This document shows, one piece after another, positions 54,360-64,000 of a stretch of DNA of 64,000 bases (within the stretch, counting starts at the first letter, position 1; each line of letters begins with the position of its first letter). Below the pieces are notes generated by a model. That model was not told the origin of the DNA. It ran no database searches and was given only the letters and a program-made list of their open reading frames with translations. The position numbers and the translations under genes were made by a program. The DNA is from Aurelia coerulea (Eukaryota > Cnidaria > Scyphozoa > Semaeostomeae > Ulmaridae): contig CM076959.1 in the NCBI GenBank assembly GCA_039566865.1, forward strand, positions 3,703,501 through 3,767,500. The letters run 5' to 3'.

Positions 54360-55569
54360 ATCTAATTAATCATTCGTAGACCGGGAACTTCCCTGACAGC
54401 CCTATCAAGATATTAGATTAATAACTAATTAAAATGTACAGCAAATATAAACGCAAGCGCGCGTGCCAACTGTGAAAAAAGGAAAAAGATTAATTAATTA
54501 AAACAAATAAGAACAAAACCAAATGTTGATAAAAACGTCGTTAATAAAAAGATGTTGATAAAAACGGAAAGAGGCGAAAATGAAAGGTTTATTTGATGAA
54601 TAATAACAACAACAAACGTTTTTGCATGGAAAAGACACTCAGTATCAAGGAACAAGGAATTTACTTATCTAATCAAAATCAGCTGATTCGAATTCCGCCA
54701 TGACCGCGAAGCGGCGTGAGATTACCCCCATCGAAGTTGCAAATTTCGCTCGATCTGAATAACTGTAAAAACATTAAAAACCTATTATTGGAGAGAAAAA
54801 AGATCAAAGATTTATATGAACTATGGAACATTTTGATTTTCAAACGATTTCATAGCAAAAAAGTAGAAAATTACCTGAAAATTGGTGTGAAATCTGTCTT
54901 CAGCGCCCCACAATCTTGTTCCAGCATTCAAAAAGATCGCCAAAGCTTCGCAGACCTCGTGGTGATATCAGTTTTCCCGTGCTCTGCGTGTATCTGCGCG
55001 AAATCCCGCGTTTGTATCATTACTAGATCGCCGATTTCATGCAGCGCCTCGTGCAGCGGCGACTGGGCCTAAGGAAAATTCAAAAAACGCAAGAACGGAA
55101 AGAAAGATCAACGGGAAACTTGAAAGATCATTAGAAAAGAGGTTTCTTTACATTTTTATTATAAATTTACCTCAATTTTGGTGAGTCTTTGCCAGTAGCA
55201 GGCAAAACGAAATCAGATTATATCGTTAGGCCCGGCCCAAATGAGCTGTCCAATGAGTTTTGTCACGTGACTGATCATGCAATAGGTTCTGCCATTCTTT
55301 CAAAATTTTTGTTACGGTATCGCTACATTTTGCCTTAGAATCTGATGTTACCATGGCAGCAGCTAATTTACATTACCAAATATGGAATTTTTGATAATAG
55401 CTCATCAAGTACTTTGATTTGGTATATTGTTGAGGTGTATAGCATCAACAGCAAAGAATTTAGTTTTTTTCAGGGGATATTCCCCCATCTAGCAGTAGAC
55501 ATTTCAAAGTGAAAACTTGAGTCATTGAGTCATTATAAATGGACTTGCTCCATGTGAACCATCATGTGA
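54360..55569. other. upstream region of the 1125-aa gene; no gene seen
   Basis: The first 300 bp upstream are AT-rich (poly-A/T tracts, 'attaattaatta'). At 54700-55080 GC rises and a 118-codon plus-strand frame (54716-55072) appears, Cys/Ser-rich near its end and unrecognised. A minus-strand promoter probably lies in this interval, but no core element stands out. Confidence 0.35.
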
Positions 55570-56802
55570 TACAGTTTTTTTTTTATTCAAATATTAAATT
55601 TTACAAGATACTTTACATTTTACTATACCTAATTCTAATTACTATACGACACTACAAGTACGATACCATGGGGAGCAAAATACTACGACTACCCCATGGC
55701 CAATATCTAAAAACATGAAACGTTAAACCGTATACAATCACACTACGAACAATTTATAAATTAAAGGATACTATACTGGATTCAGTTTCACTCCAGATGT
55801 CAGGTCAGTGTTGCGATGAATTTGTAGATGCAACGAGTGCAACTCATTTGGTTTAAATTTAGGCAAGTAAAATGCCTCCATCTGATGTGAAACTGAATTT
55901 ACAAGGAAAAGAACACTAACGGTACGGGACTTGGTGATTGCTTAGGGCATGGCTAAATTCTCAATAGATCTTAATCAAACCGACCAGTTCCGTGGATGAA
56001 GCGTAAAGTTAATTTGAGTACATTTCTGTTCAACTCATTAGAAAGGTCTTCATCACCATACAATAAAAGCTGCGTCAAAGAATGATTTGAAAGATTGGTG
56101 ATTTGTACATATGGTCGTAATAATTCAACAATTCCAGCGAGAAGATTTTGTCGTTGAACATCAAAAGAAGGGCAGAGCAACAAAAGTGCTCCGTGTCTTC
56201 AATGCCATCACTTGTTGGGCACATTGGGTTTATGGTATCTCTGAAATTATGCTTGAATTTATGGAGATTTAACTTGCTGAGACCAACCCTGAGTTGTGTT
56301 AGGTAGGATAATCATGTGGGATTGTGAATTCCAAATACAGATTTTGCAGGGGGGCGGATTATTGATAAGAGCTTTTTCTTAAAAACAGGAATATAAGGTG
56401 CAAATCTCAATTCAGGCTCAAGCTTATTCCATTCGCATAAACAGTTTGGATAGAAGGAAGACATGAATTTTTCTGTCCTTGCCTTTAATCGCCCAATGAC
56501 ATCCTGTCCGCGGAGACGGTACTGCGACTGATGAAGAGGGGGAATTGGATCAACTGTATACTCAGGACTAAGATTATTTATAAACTTGTAGAACAAGGTA
56601 AGGCGTCTACTTCATCTTCGGGAACTCAGTGACTCCCAACCAAGCTCTACGTACAGCTTCTCTCGAGATGTTCCCCTCCATGTACCTGACACAGCTAAGG
56701 CAGCAGAATACTGTACGGACTCTAGCTTTTCCATTAAATTTGGTATGATAATATGTTGACTGAATTCACATACTTTGGCAGGAATATGGTAAATGGCATC
56801 TA

Positions 56803-56834
<32 letters not shown>

Positions 56835-56971
56835 TTAATAAATAATAATAATAATAATAATAGGTTATCACCACTTTGCAGGTTTACAAACAATAAATTA
56901 ATAGCACGAATTACGTCATCAGAATCAGCCATTTCATACAACTTGCTGCAGAAGGAAACCTTAGACAGCAA
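55570..56971 (-). mobile_element. LINE 3' half with poly(A) and C-terminal zinc-type motif
   Basis: The minus strand reads MEKLESVQYSAALAVSGTWR, GTSREKLYVELGWESLSSRR, then (in frame, across a gap) FYKFINNLSPEYTVDPIPPL, ARTEKFMSSFYPNCLCEWNK, LSKLNLHKFKHNFRDT, NPMCPTSDGIEDTEHFLLLC and RFIHGTGRFD before the stop at 55971. The C-x..H..C arrangement (CPTSDGIEDTEHFLLLC) is the C-terminal zinc-type motif of many LINE ORF2 proteins. The 3' UTR (55570-55970) ends in a T-run (poly A on this strand) and resembles 27705-27853. Shifts and an (AAT)n expansion at 56803-56862 break the 5' side. Confidence 0.75.
56803..56862. repeat. (AAT)n microsatellite
   Basis: About 60 bp of AAT/ATA repeats. They generate a run of tyrosines in the minus-strand frame, which is not a real protein feature. 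Confidence 0.95.
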
Positions 56972-57275
56972 CCAAAGTTCATAACATTTCTGTCAAAACT
57001 GCTGTTGCTGTTTAACATTTGTCATCTGTACAAAGCAGACAAACCATTAGTGGAGGCTACATGTTCAGAAACAATGGTGATACTGACATCATTTTGTGGT
57101 GTGTGCGGCAGAGATTATCGCTGGAATTTGATGATAATTAGCAATCTTTTCAAATATTTTCAAACTTTTTAGATGAAAAACACTCTAATGAAATATTTAT
57201 AATAGGTTATCACCACTTTGCAGGTTTTCAAAGAACAAATTAATAGCATGAATTACGTCATCAGAATCAGCTAAT
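56859..57275. repeat. 70-bp direct duplication, 340 bp apart
   Basis: 'aggttatcaccactttgcag' through 'acgtcatcagaatcagc' occurs at 56862-56930 and 57204-57274 with few differences. The interval contains 'tttgtggtgtgtgcggcaga' and no gene. 57276-57640 is AT-rich with no gene. Confidence 0.7.
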
Positions 57276-57644
57276 TTCTGCCAAAATAGCACTCCAAAAT
57301 CGTTATTTTCAATAAAATAATATTTTACCACCAAATATGTTGACAAATTGAACCAAAACAGCATAATGCTCGTGCAAAATCTTCTTTCGACTCTAATTTA
57401 ACTTGGAAGCCTGATTTTCACAGATTTTAAACTATGTGATGTCACTGTGACGTCACAAGGTGTAGCAGTTGCACGCAAAGTATGCTACGAGCTACAAATT
57501 ACTTGTTCTAATACTGAGGCAAGTTGTATTCAATTCTGGTGAGTCTACGGCTGTTTTCAGAGGAGCAACCCCTCATAAATGGTAGCTCAAAAAAAGCCCA
57601 TATGAAATATGGATTAGGATCCAGTTAACTTAAAGAATATGCTC

Positions 57645-57860
57645 TCAATTGTCAATGTTATTACCAACTGGAGGTAATTGCAAGAAATCTGCATTTACAA
57701 TCACTTGCAATCCAACCCAAGGGAAATAATTTTCATTTGCAGAAAGATGTAAAAATTCAATAGTTTCACAGAGACTTGCACTGATCATGGAGGCCTGGTC
57801 AATTGTAAGTACCTCCAAATATTGCCATTTCTTTAATATCTCTGGGAAACTCGTCTTGAT
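57645..57860 (-). pseudogene. PIF1-family helicase fragment
   Basis: The minus strand reads EILKKWQYLEVLTIDQASMI, SASLCETIEFLHLSANENYF, VGLQVIVNADFLQLPPVG. This is the Walker B region of a PIF1-type helicase, in which LIIDEISM and GDFLQLPPV are usual. Here the Glu of Walker B is replaced by Gln and the Gly of GDF by Ala with an inserted Asn, so it would be inactive. Such helicases occur as host genes and in Helitrons; this short remnant cannot decide. The same frame runs upstream to 58202 through low-complexity sequence that is probably unrelated. Confidence 0.65.
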
Positions 57861-57892
57861 CGGCATAACGGAATAACCAGGCCCAGGACCAC

Positions 57893-57918
57893 TAGGATTA
57901 GGGTTAGGGTTAGGGTTC
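57893..57918. repeat. short telomere-like (TTAGGG) run
   Basis: Three to four copies of TTAGGG (TAGGATTAGGGTTAGGGTT). Too short to be a telomere; it may be an interstitial telomeric repeat at an old break or insertion. Confidence 0.8.
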
Positions 57919-58017
57919 TTCCAACTTCCAACGGACCAGACCCTATGGGAATGCCCTACCCTCGCTTTGACGTTGGATTGGACTTGCTCCATGTCTCGCT
58001 CTTGATAAAAAAATACA

Positions 58018-58162
58018 GGAGGGGAAAGGGAAAAAGGGGGAGGACACAGGGAAAGAAGAAATAAAGGGAAGAGAAAAGGGATTGAGAGCCAGACTTGTGA
58101 ACTACGTGTCGCTCTCCTTCCCTTTCTTTCTTTCTTCCTTTCCCTGTGTCCTCCCCTTTTTC
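58018..58162. repeat. purine/pyrimidine inverted repeat
   Basis: 'aggaggggaaagggaaaaag' and 'gaggacacagggaaag' (58018-58058) pair with 'ctttccctgtgtcctccc' and 'ctttttcctcc' (58137-58165). About 40-bp arms enclose an 80-bp spacer that is itself strand-asymmetric. Confidence 0.7.
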
Positions 58163-58202
58163 CTCCTACCAAAATATACATAGAAGTAATGTTTTTCTGC
58201 AA

Positions 58203-58967
58203 AGGAAGGTCAAAGTCTTTCTGTTTGCAACTTCAAACTCTAACCGCTGTATCAAAAATTAGATACAGCGACTTCCTTCACTAAAACTAACTTAAAATGG
58301 AACTTCTAAGCCCAAAGTCTAATCAGCCCAATTTGAAAACGGTATGATGTTAAAAAAAATAAAGGGGCATTTTCAAGACTCTAGACGAGGCTGATTGATT
58401 GTTTAGGGTTTTTAAGGTCTAGGTAAATTTCTTTGTCATAAAAATCCAGGCTCTTTCTGGCTCTTTGTCACAAATTGCAACAAATTTCAGATACTGTCAA
58501 ATTTCATATCTTTTTCAATTTGAGTATTTTTTATACACTCCATTCAAAATTTACAACACAATTTACATTATGCTACTTATGAAATATTATACACAACTAC
58601 TAGAATGACTACTTTGGTCCACTAATTTCTCAAATTTAAACAGAGTAGTTGTTTAGCCTTCCACGAAATGCTACCTCAGCTTCACAACATATCCGCTCAT
58701 GATATCTTATGAAAGGTAGTTGTTTAGCCTTCCACGAAATGCTACCTCAGCTACACAACATATCCGCTCATAATTATTTAGAATCATTTTGTTGGTATAG
58801 CTGGGGTATTTTGTTGGTATACGAACAAACAAACCTAACTTGTAATCTAGCTATTAACTTCGGAAGTCATAACAGCGTGGACAAACAAACAAATCATGGA
58901 TGCGACGCTTGAAAACTCATGCAGGGCGACAAGTGTCACACATTCTATCTAGGTAGGTAGGTATCAT
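58203..58967. other. spacer with a 71-bp tandem duplication
   Basis: GTAGTTGTTTAGCCTTCCAC begins at 58645 and again at 58716; about 65 of the 71 bases are shared. No gene is seen in the stretch. Confidence 0.6.
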
Positions 58968-59140
58968 ATTTGCACCCCATCTAGACAACAACTGTGCTCT
59001 GATGCGTCGTTCCTGTGCCTGCATCAGCAGAAGAATCTGATTTGGACTTGACCTCAAGAATGCAACTGTTCTACCCTCCTGATTAAATGCATTGTGAATT
59101 GATTCTCCAGCCTGCTCTGCAAAGATACCAATACGTCTCC
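58968..59140 (-). pseudogene. fragment of an uncharacterised transposon-type protein
   Basis: An open minus-strand stretch reads RIGIFAEQAGESIHNAFNQE, GRTVAFLRSSPNQILLLMQA, QERRIRAQLLSRWGANM, ending at a stop near 58950. The 'SEQAGESIHAxFN' type of motif recurs in multi-copy transposon-derived genes of invertebrates. It is about 57 codons long with no start. A 67-codon frame upstream on the same strand (59192-59395) may belong to it. Confidence 0.35.
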
Positions 59141-59517
59141 ATCACATTACAAATTTTAGGATTTTATGCGTGAGATTGTGCAGTTTGCGTGTTATCGTGT
59201 GTCCACTGAATAATACTGGGTATGCCTCTCCAAAATCATCACATAACTGCAAACAGCTTTGATGTCCAACTCATCTAGGATCATTGTTGCGTACAACAAC
59301 TTGGACAAATTGCTGAGAATGCCAAAGATGTTGAGAAACTTTGCGCGTAGGATTTCTAGATCGTTGAATGGTTGCAAAAATTGGAATTTCTTCAAAAAAA
59401 TATTTTAACACATAACAAAATATGTCTTTTCATGACAAAATTGATGAATTTGATTTAATTTCTATTCAAGTATTTCCCTCAGCATGAGGCTTTATTCTCT
59501 TCTTTGATGGTAATTCA

Positions 59518-59710
59518 GGAGATTCCCCAAAACAACGTGTTTCCAGTTTAGGCTAAAAGCCACAAGCTCTGGTTTGGAGGTTCAGACAAATTTGGACTTT
59601 CAATATTAGCTATCTAGGATTATATGAAAAATTATTGCGGATTGATTGGCCTAAATTCTTGTTGCTAGTCCCGATCAAATCCGTTGGTTTTTTTTTTTGG
59701 ACACCCGGTA
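59518..59710. mobile_element. solitary right end of the mariner-like MITE of 5573-6536
   Basis: From 'ggagattcccc' to TTTTTTTTGGACACCCGG followed by TA (59709-59710), the sequence parallels 6290-6536 (shared 'gttta ggc', 'aaccgttggt/aatctgttacc' region). The left half of the element is absent. Confidence 0.6.
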
Positions 59711-60479
59711 GTCCGTTTCCAAATTTTTGATATGAACCAAACAGTGCTGTATGAATGCTTTTGGGCGGTTTGGTAAATACGATGGGATGTTTTGTCCATA
59801 GGGTCTAATTCAGTTGGATTTTTGTGCCTTTACATTTTCTGTCAGATACTCACAATATCGATATGGCAAGAAACGTTTCATTATTAAATTGGTAATGCCA
59901 CAAAGGGTCTTTTCTGTTGACTTCTTTAAACATTTATATTTCAGTAGCTTCTTCAATGATTCTGCTCCATTGTATTTATAGTTCTTTCTAACTCCTCTCT
60001 GTAAGCACAAGCCCAATGCTCTGGACATGAAAGCCACCGCTGATTTGTGTACCTTTGAACAACAGAATTAGATGTTCAAACCTTCGATGCTTTAAGTGCC
60101 TCTACAGCTTTGTTGAAAAGACTATTGGAAGCGTTGGAAGGCACATTTAAAGTATCAAGTGCATCTTTTCCTTGTGTATCAGCAATTAATTTCTCTTATG
60201 TATCAGCAATTAATCGTATATGTGTAGCCTCTTATGGTTGCTTACTTAGTTGTTATTTAGTAGTTGTACCTATATCATAATGTAATGGCCACGGAGTAAT
60301 GTTGTTCAGTGCCTGTAGTAGTTTGTTCTGGCAAAAGCTTTAATTGCATTTTGATGAAAACATTCGATTGCAAAGCGAATAAAATGTATTCACAGTAGAG
60401 TACCTGACAAATACACTAAAGAACTCGATTTTTATTGTTAGTCATCCCTTATGTGGAAAAGTAAGTACAAAATGTAAAT
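59711..60479. other. no confident gene
   Basis: A 75-codon minus-strand frame (59810-60037; MAFMSRALGLCLQRG...) is unrecognised. 'ttatgtatcagcaattaat' is locally duplicated at about 60175-60212. The interval 60216-60412 starts TGTG, contains AATAAA and ends ACA, so a solo LTR was considered but not supported. Confidence 0.25.
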
Positions 60480-61436
60480 ATGTGCAGGAATTTAATTAAA
60501 CTAGTACAAAACATTGGATGTATTCAGACCTGTATATGTGACGTTAGAAAATGGATGCTTGCTAATAAGCTTAAAATCAATGACGGAAAGACAGAATTTA
60601 TGATAATAGGGTCTAAGCACAACTTAAGCAAATTGAACATAAATTCTATAAAGATTGGTGATGCTGAAATAAAGCCAGTCTCATCCTTGAGAAACCTTGG
60701 TGCCATGATCGATGAAAACCTGTCCATGGAAAATCAAATAACGAAGACCTGCTCCGCAGCTTTCTACCACATAAGAAATATCAGACATATAAGAAAGTAT
60801 CTCGATTCGAAATCCACAGAGACAATGTTTCATGCATTCATTACAAATAAGCTTGATTACTGCAATAGCCTACTGTACGGTCTTCCAGATTGCCAAATAC
60901 AGAAACAGCAACGCGTACAGAATGCTGCAGCAAGGATTGTAACTGAAATAAAAAAAAATGATCACATCACTCCTGCATTAAAGGAGCTGCATTGGCTACC
61001 TGTGCAACAAAGAATTGAATTCAAGATATTGCTGCTAACATACAAAGCGTTGAATAACATGGCTCCATCTTACATAGCGAATATGTTTTCTTTGCAAGCA
61101 CAAACAAGACACTCTCTCAGGTCAAATGCATCTTTGCAGTTGAACATTCCAAGAACAAAATATAAAACATGCGGAGACAGAGCATTTCCAGTCGCTGCTG
61201 CTACATTATGGAATCGTCTACCTTATGACATTTGAAGCTCGCATAACATTGATATTTTGAAATCTAGATTAAAAACGTTCTTATTTTCTATTGCTTTTCA
61301 AATGTAGATTTTTGTTTCTGGAACTTTTTTACTTGTAAATATGGACATTATTTCTTTAATTTAGGTCTTAGGTATTGTACAGCGCTAAAGAATATATATT
61401 TAATAGATTTTGGCGCTATATAGAAATTATTATTAC

Positions 61437-61490
<54 letters not shown>

Positions 61491-61491
61491 G
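60480..61491 (+). mobile_element. 5'-truncated LINE (CR1/L2-like) with (ATT)n tail
   Basis: An open frame of 251 codons covers the post-catalytic part of ORF2: DVRKWMLANKLKINDGKTEF, SSLRNLGAMIDENLSMENQI, KLDYCNSLLYGLPDCQIQK, QRVQNAAARIVTEIKKNDHI, ALKELHWLPVQQRIEFKILL and a terminal AATLWNRLPYDI before TGA at 61235. A 3' UTR follows with 'agcgctaaagaatatatatt' and 'ggcgctatatagaaatt', then an (ATT)n microsatellite to 61491. The frame has no stops, so the insertion is relatively recent, but the fingers and YADD motif are missing. Confidence 0.85.
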
Positions 61492-62334
61492 TATATGGTT
61501 ATGGTTTAATTGAAACGAAAATAACGGATTTGCGTTGTAGCTATTTTTCTAAATGCTGACTAATTGAATTACAAAAGATGTTATATTCAAATGACAATTT
61601 TAAGGGAAAATTAGACAGACGCCTTTTTTAATTGTGCGTAAAGAATATCAAATTCTTTTGAAAAGGAAACCGCTTGTAAGAAACTGTAGCAACCTCTACC
61701 AGAAAATTAAGAAACTTCGCCCAAAGCGATCACAGGCCAATTCGAAATAAGAAAATTCCACTTTTTGGTTGCAATTTGCAGCATTTGATAAAAGTCCATT
61801 GCTAACCAAGGCTGCACGAAAAAGTACACCATTTCCCACCATCTGTATCAAAAACGTAGTGGTTTCTAATATCAAAGCCTTTCTTCATTTAGAATGAGTC
61901 TAAGAAGTTATACATTAGCTTGAAGCTATTGCAAAATAAAGTCGGTAAAGCTCCATTGGGCAGCCTTTGTTCAAAACGTAGGAAAGGAGGGAAATCAAAT
62001 TTGACTGAGTTTTCTGTGAAAACAGAGTTTTCTGTGCTTCCTCCTTGCATGAGCCATTTTGCACACAATTCTTTATTTTAAACAGCTACCTTGTTTGGTG
62101 ATAGATACTCAATTCGAATCTGCTCCAGTGCCAAAAAGAATTCGAAGCATCGGTCACTGATGTGTATCAGACCACGGGAACGATTTTGTTTTTCTTCTGT
62201 CACAGCGAGTGTCTCTGCATATGATGTCGATTTGCAGAGAACACTGTATGGCACAATCGAATATGCTTTCAACAATTTTATTTCATTCATTGATGACCTT
62301 GTCTTGCAAATTACGGGAGTTTGGAAAACTAAGA
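61492..62334. other. no confident gene
   Basis: 'TTATAAGAAAC' motifs at about 61668-61745. A plus-strand 85-codon frame (62091-62348) and its complement are unassigned; 'gaatctgctccagtgccaaa' to 'tgtgtatcagaccacgg' looks coding-like on the minus strand (FFLALEQIRIEYLSPNK) but no family is recognised. Confidence 0.25.
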
Positions 62335-62515
62335 CCCAGAAAACGTAGACCTAAGACCACGAAAACGAAGACCCAGAAAACGAAGACCACGAAAACGAAG
62401 ACCCAGAAAACGAAGACCACGAAAACGAAGACCACGAAAACGAAGACCACGAAAACGAAGACCACGAAAACGAAGACCCAGAAAACGAAGACCCAGAAAA
62501 CGAAGACCCCAGCAT
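62335..62515. repeat. 15-bp minisatellite, about 12 copies
   Basis: Two variants, ACCACGAAAACGAAG and ACCCAGAAAACGAAG, alternate irregularly. The repeat translates as KTKTT/KTKTQ on one strand and VFVFVV on the other; neither is taken as a protein. Confidence 0.95.
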
Positions 62516-62527
62516 ATGTGGTTTAAA

Positions 62528-63673
62528 TGCTACACGTTTTTTTTATAAGAAACTTGGATCAGCACTTAGTACTAAAAGTTTCTTAATTTCGCATGAAAAT
62601 TTCGGTATTTTAGTAGTAAAAGTTTCTTAATTAGTTTCTTATTTTTTTGGGCCTAAAATTGCGGTATTGTTCGAAGTTGAGCTTTCTTCTCGAGAAAGGG
62701 CTTCCATTTTGCATTGACATTGTCATCAAGAAGAAGCCATGCACATCAAGGCAAAAAATTACCAATTTTGCAGTTAAAAGTCAAGAAAAGACGAATGTAC
62801 CTTTGTTAGAGAGACATAGAATAAGAGAGACATACAGAAATAACGACGTTACTAAAACACGGAACAAGCGGAACAAGCGGAACAGGCCAGTAACAAGCGG
62901 AACAAGCAAGGAACAACCCAGTAACAAGCAGCACAACTACGGAACAGTCCAGTGAAAAGCATGAAACAATAGGAACAGGCCAGTAACATTGGAATAGCAA
63001 CACAGTAACGACCATAGAACAACTGTAATGACCCAAAATAAAGAGAATGAAGGGAAACATCCTACCCCTAGTGCAACGTCTTAATTCTTTGGTGATCTGA
63101 CAGTAAAGTTGTTCGCAAAATATTTCCTATGAAACAATTAAGTGTACTCATTGCTTTCCTCGATGCAAACTGGTAAAATGAAAGTTTTGCAATAACATGT
63201 CATGCTTTAACTTTGCCAAATAATTTTTGATTTTCGTTCATTTGTTATTCTTTTTCATTACTCGATTCACGCAGCACGCAACACATCGCAGGAGGCTTTA
63301 AAAATGTGGAGTAACAACCAAATCTCTTGGAGTTCAGTACACTAATTTCATGCTTTCAGTGCTTTATTCAATGCACTACTGGCCTATTCTGTTTGTTACT
63401 GGCCAGTTCCTTGCTTATTCCACTTGTTACTCTGGGTTGTTCCTTGCTTGTTCTGCTCGTTACTGGGTTGTTCCTTGCTTGTTACGCTCGTTACTGGCCT
63501 GTTCCGCTTGTTACTGGCTTGTTCCGCTTGTTCCGTGTTTTAGTAACGTCGACAGAAATAAAGTTTTAGAGTTTCTTGACTGTTTTTGAACGTAGTACTA
63601 GAGTTTCTTAAATTTTTGGTCATCGTAGTACTAGTTTCTTATAAACCAGTTTCTTATAAAAAAACGTGTAGCA
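62528..63673. mobile_element. MITE of the 'TTATAAGAAAC' family, carrying a nested foldback
   Basis: TGCTACACGTTTTTTTTATA at 62528 pairs with the complement ending at 63673; both continue into TAAGAAACT. 'aagtttcttaat' motifs lie just inside. The core is interrupted by the foldback at 62834-63561. No transposase. Confidence 0.75.
62834..63561. mobile_element. foldback element with perfect 10-bp target duplication
   Basis: ACAGAAATAA at 62834-62843 and 63552-63561 directly flanks a 708-bp element with ends CGACGTTACTAAAACACGG and its complement. The arms (62844-63010 and 63380-63551) are runs of units such as GGAACAAGCGGAACAAG and 'ccagtaacaagc', inverted between arms. The 370-bp interior has no gene. 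Plan, duplication length and CG-initial tips match the element at 34583-35487. Confidence 0.9.
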
Positions 63674-64000
63674 GAACGATGATGTGCATACATTATCTAC
63701 AAAAACCAAAGGTTTCTGAAAGCGAGCTGCATATATTTTCTATTTCTCTCCTTTCTATTTCTTACTTAGTTTCTTTTATCTTATTACTCGGAAGGTAATA
63801 CTTGAGAAATGTCCAAACATTGGGCAAGCTTCCAATAGGAGTACTCATAGTTCCTTCTGAGTTTCTTAAAGGTTCCATAATAACTTTCATGTTCACTGCA
63901 TGTGCCCTCATGAACAGTTCAAAGCAAGGTTTTTTGAAGCCTTTCCAATGTTTAGAAATTCCGAGTAATATGATACAGGAAACAAGTGAAAATAAAGTAG
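63674..64000. repeat. 'TTATAAGAAAC' family repeat, inverted pair at window end
   Basis: 'ttattactcggaaggtaata' with 'tccaaacattgggcaagctt' (63780-63833) pairs with 'aagcctttccaatgtttaga' and 'attccgagtaatatgatac' (63937-63977). The loop holds 'cttcatgttcactgcatgtgc', also found at 43160. The sequence runs off the window. Confidence 0.6.

Noticed and set aside
56612..56971. Tyrosine-rich segment in a minus-strand frame
   Set aside because: Caused by an (AAT)n microsatellite inside a LINE remnant.
57893..57918. Telomere
   Set aside because: Only three to four TTAGGG copies inside other sequence.
60216..60412. Solo LTR (TG...CA with AATAAA)
   Set aside because: No second LTR, no primer-binding site and no target duplication found.
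62209..62526. KTKT-rich 105-codon frame and complementary VFVFVV hydrophobic frame
   Set aside because: Both come from the 15-bp minisatellite; neither a basic nuclear protein nor a membrane helix is supported.
1..64000. tRNA, rRNA or snRNA genes
   Set aside because: No cloverleaf with A and B box, and no conserved rRNA segment was noticed on either strand; a covariance-model scan would settle it.

Overview
This window looks like nuclear DNA of an invertebrate animal, most probably an anthozoan cnidarian (coral or sea anemone relative). The evidence is AT-rich sequence, GT-AG introns, microsatellite-tailed non-LTR retrotransposons, and transposon-borne gene families (EnSpm tnp2, KDZ-like, integrase-core, ZMYM-like hAT, CXC-domain) of the kind that crowd cnidarian genomes. 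The taxon is an inference. I see no rRNA, tRNA, CRISPR array or bacterial operon, and no convincing single-copy host gene.

Layout. 0-11 kb: a GC-palindrome block between 40-bp direct repeats, a broken minus-strand multi-exon gene (about 2.3-7 kb) interrupted by piggyBac-like and mariner-like MITEs, a Myb/SANT-like remnant, and a chromodomain remnant of an LTR retrotransposon. 11-20 kb: a RING-like remnant, a ZMYM-like hAT transposase split by a Harbinger MITE whose removal restores the frame, a C2H2 zinc-finger remnant and a rearranged LINE. 20-31 kb: a 3-kb inverted structure of 160-bp units, a 2.3-kb piggyBac-like copy with a nested insert, a foldback with 10-bp-unit arms, G-run repeats and a 700-bp hairpin. 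31-36 kb: a two-exon integrase-core transposase gene with a clean intron and one nonsense codon, a foldback with a perfect 10-bp target duplication, and a spliced zinc-binding exon. 37-48 kb: a 2.3-kb foldback and a broken EnSpm/CACTA tnp2 gene with one clear intron. 49-57 kb: LINE fragments, a cluster of X-box motifs, and the only long intact gene, a 1125-codon uninterrupted minus-strand ORF (50982-54359) that looks like a DDE-type transposase or a gene derived from one. 57-64 kb: a PIF1 helicase fragment, a 5'-truncated LINE with an (ATT)n tail, and a MITE containing another foldback with a perfect 10-bp target duplication.

The genes do not form a pathway; the window is a stack of nested mobile elements. 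The most interesting themes are the intact 1125-aa ORF, a recurring foldback class whose arms are made of short tandem repeats (three copies flanked by 10-12-bp direct repeats), and repeated RFX/X-box-like palindromes carried by the piggyBac-like MITEs and by a tandem array next to the intact gene. Family names come from recognising motifs by eye, with no database search.
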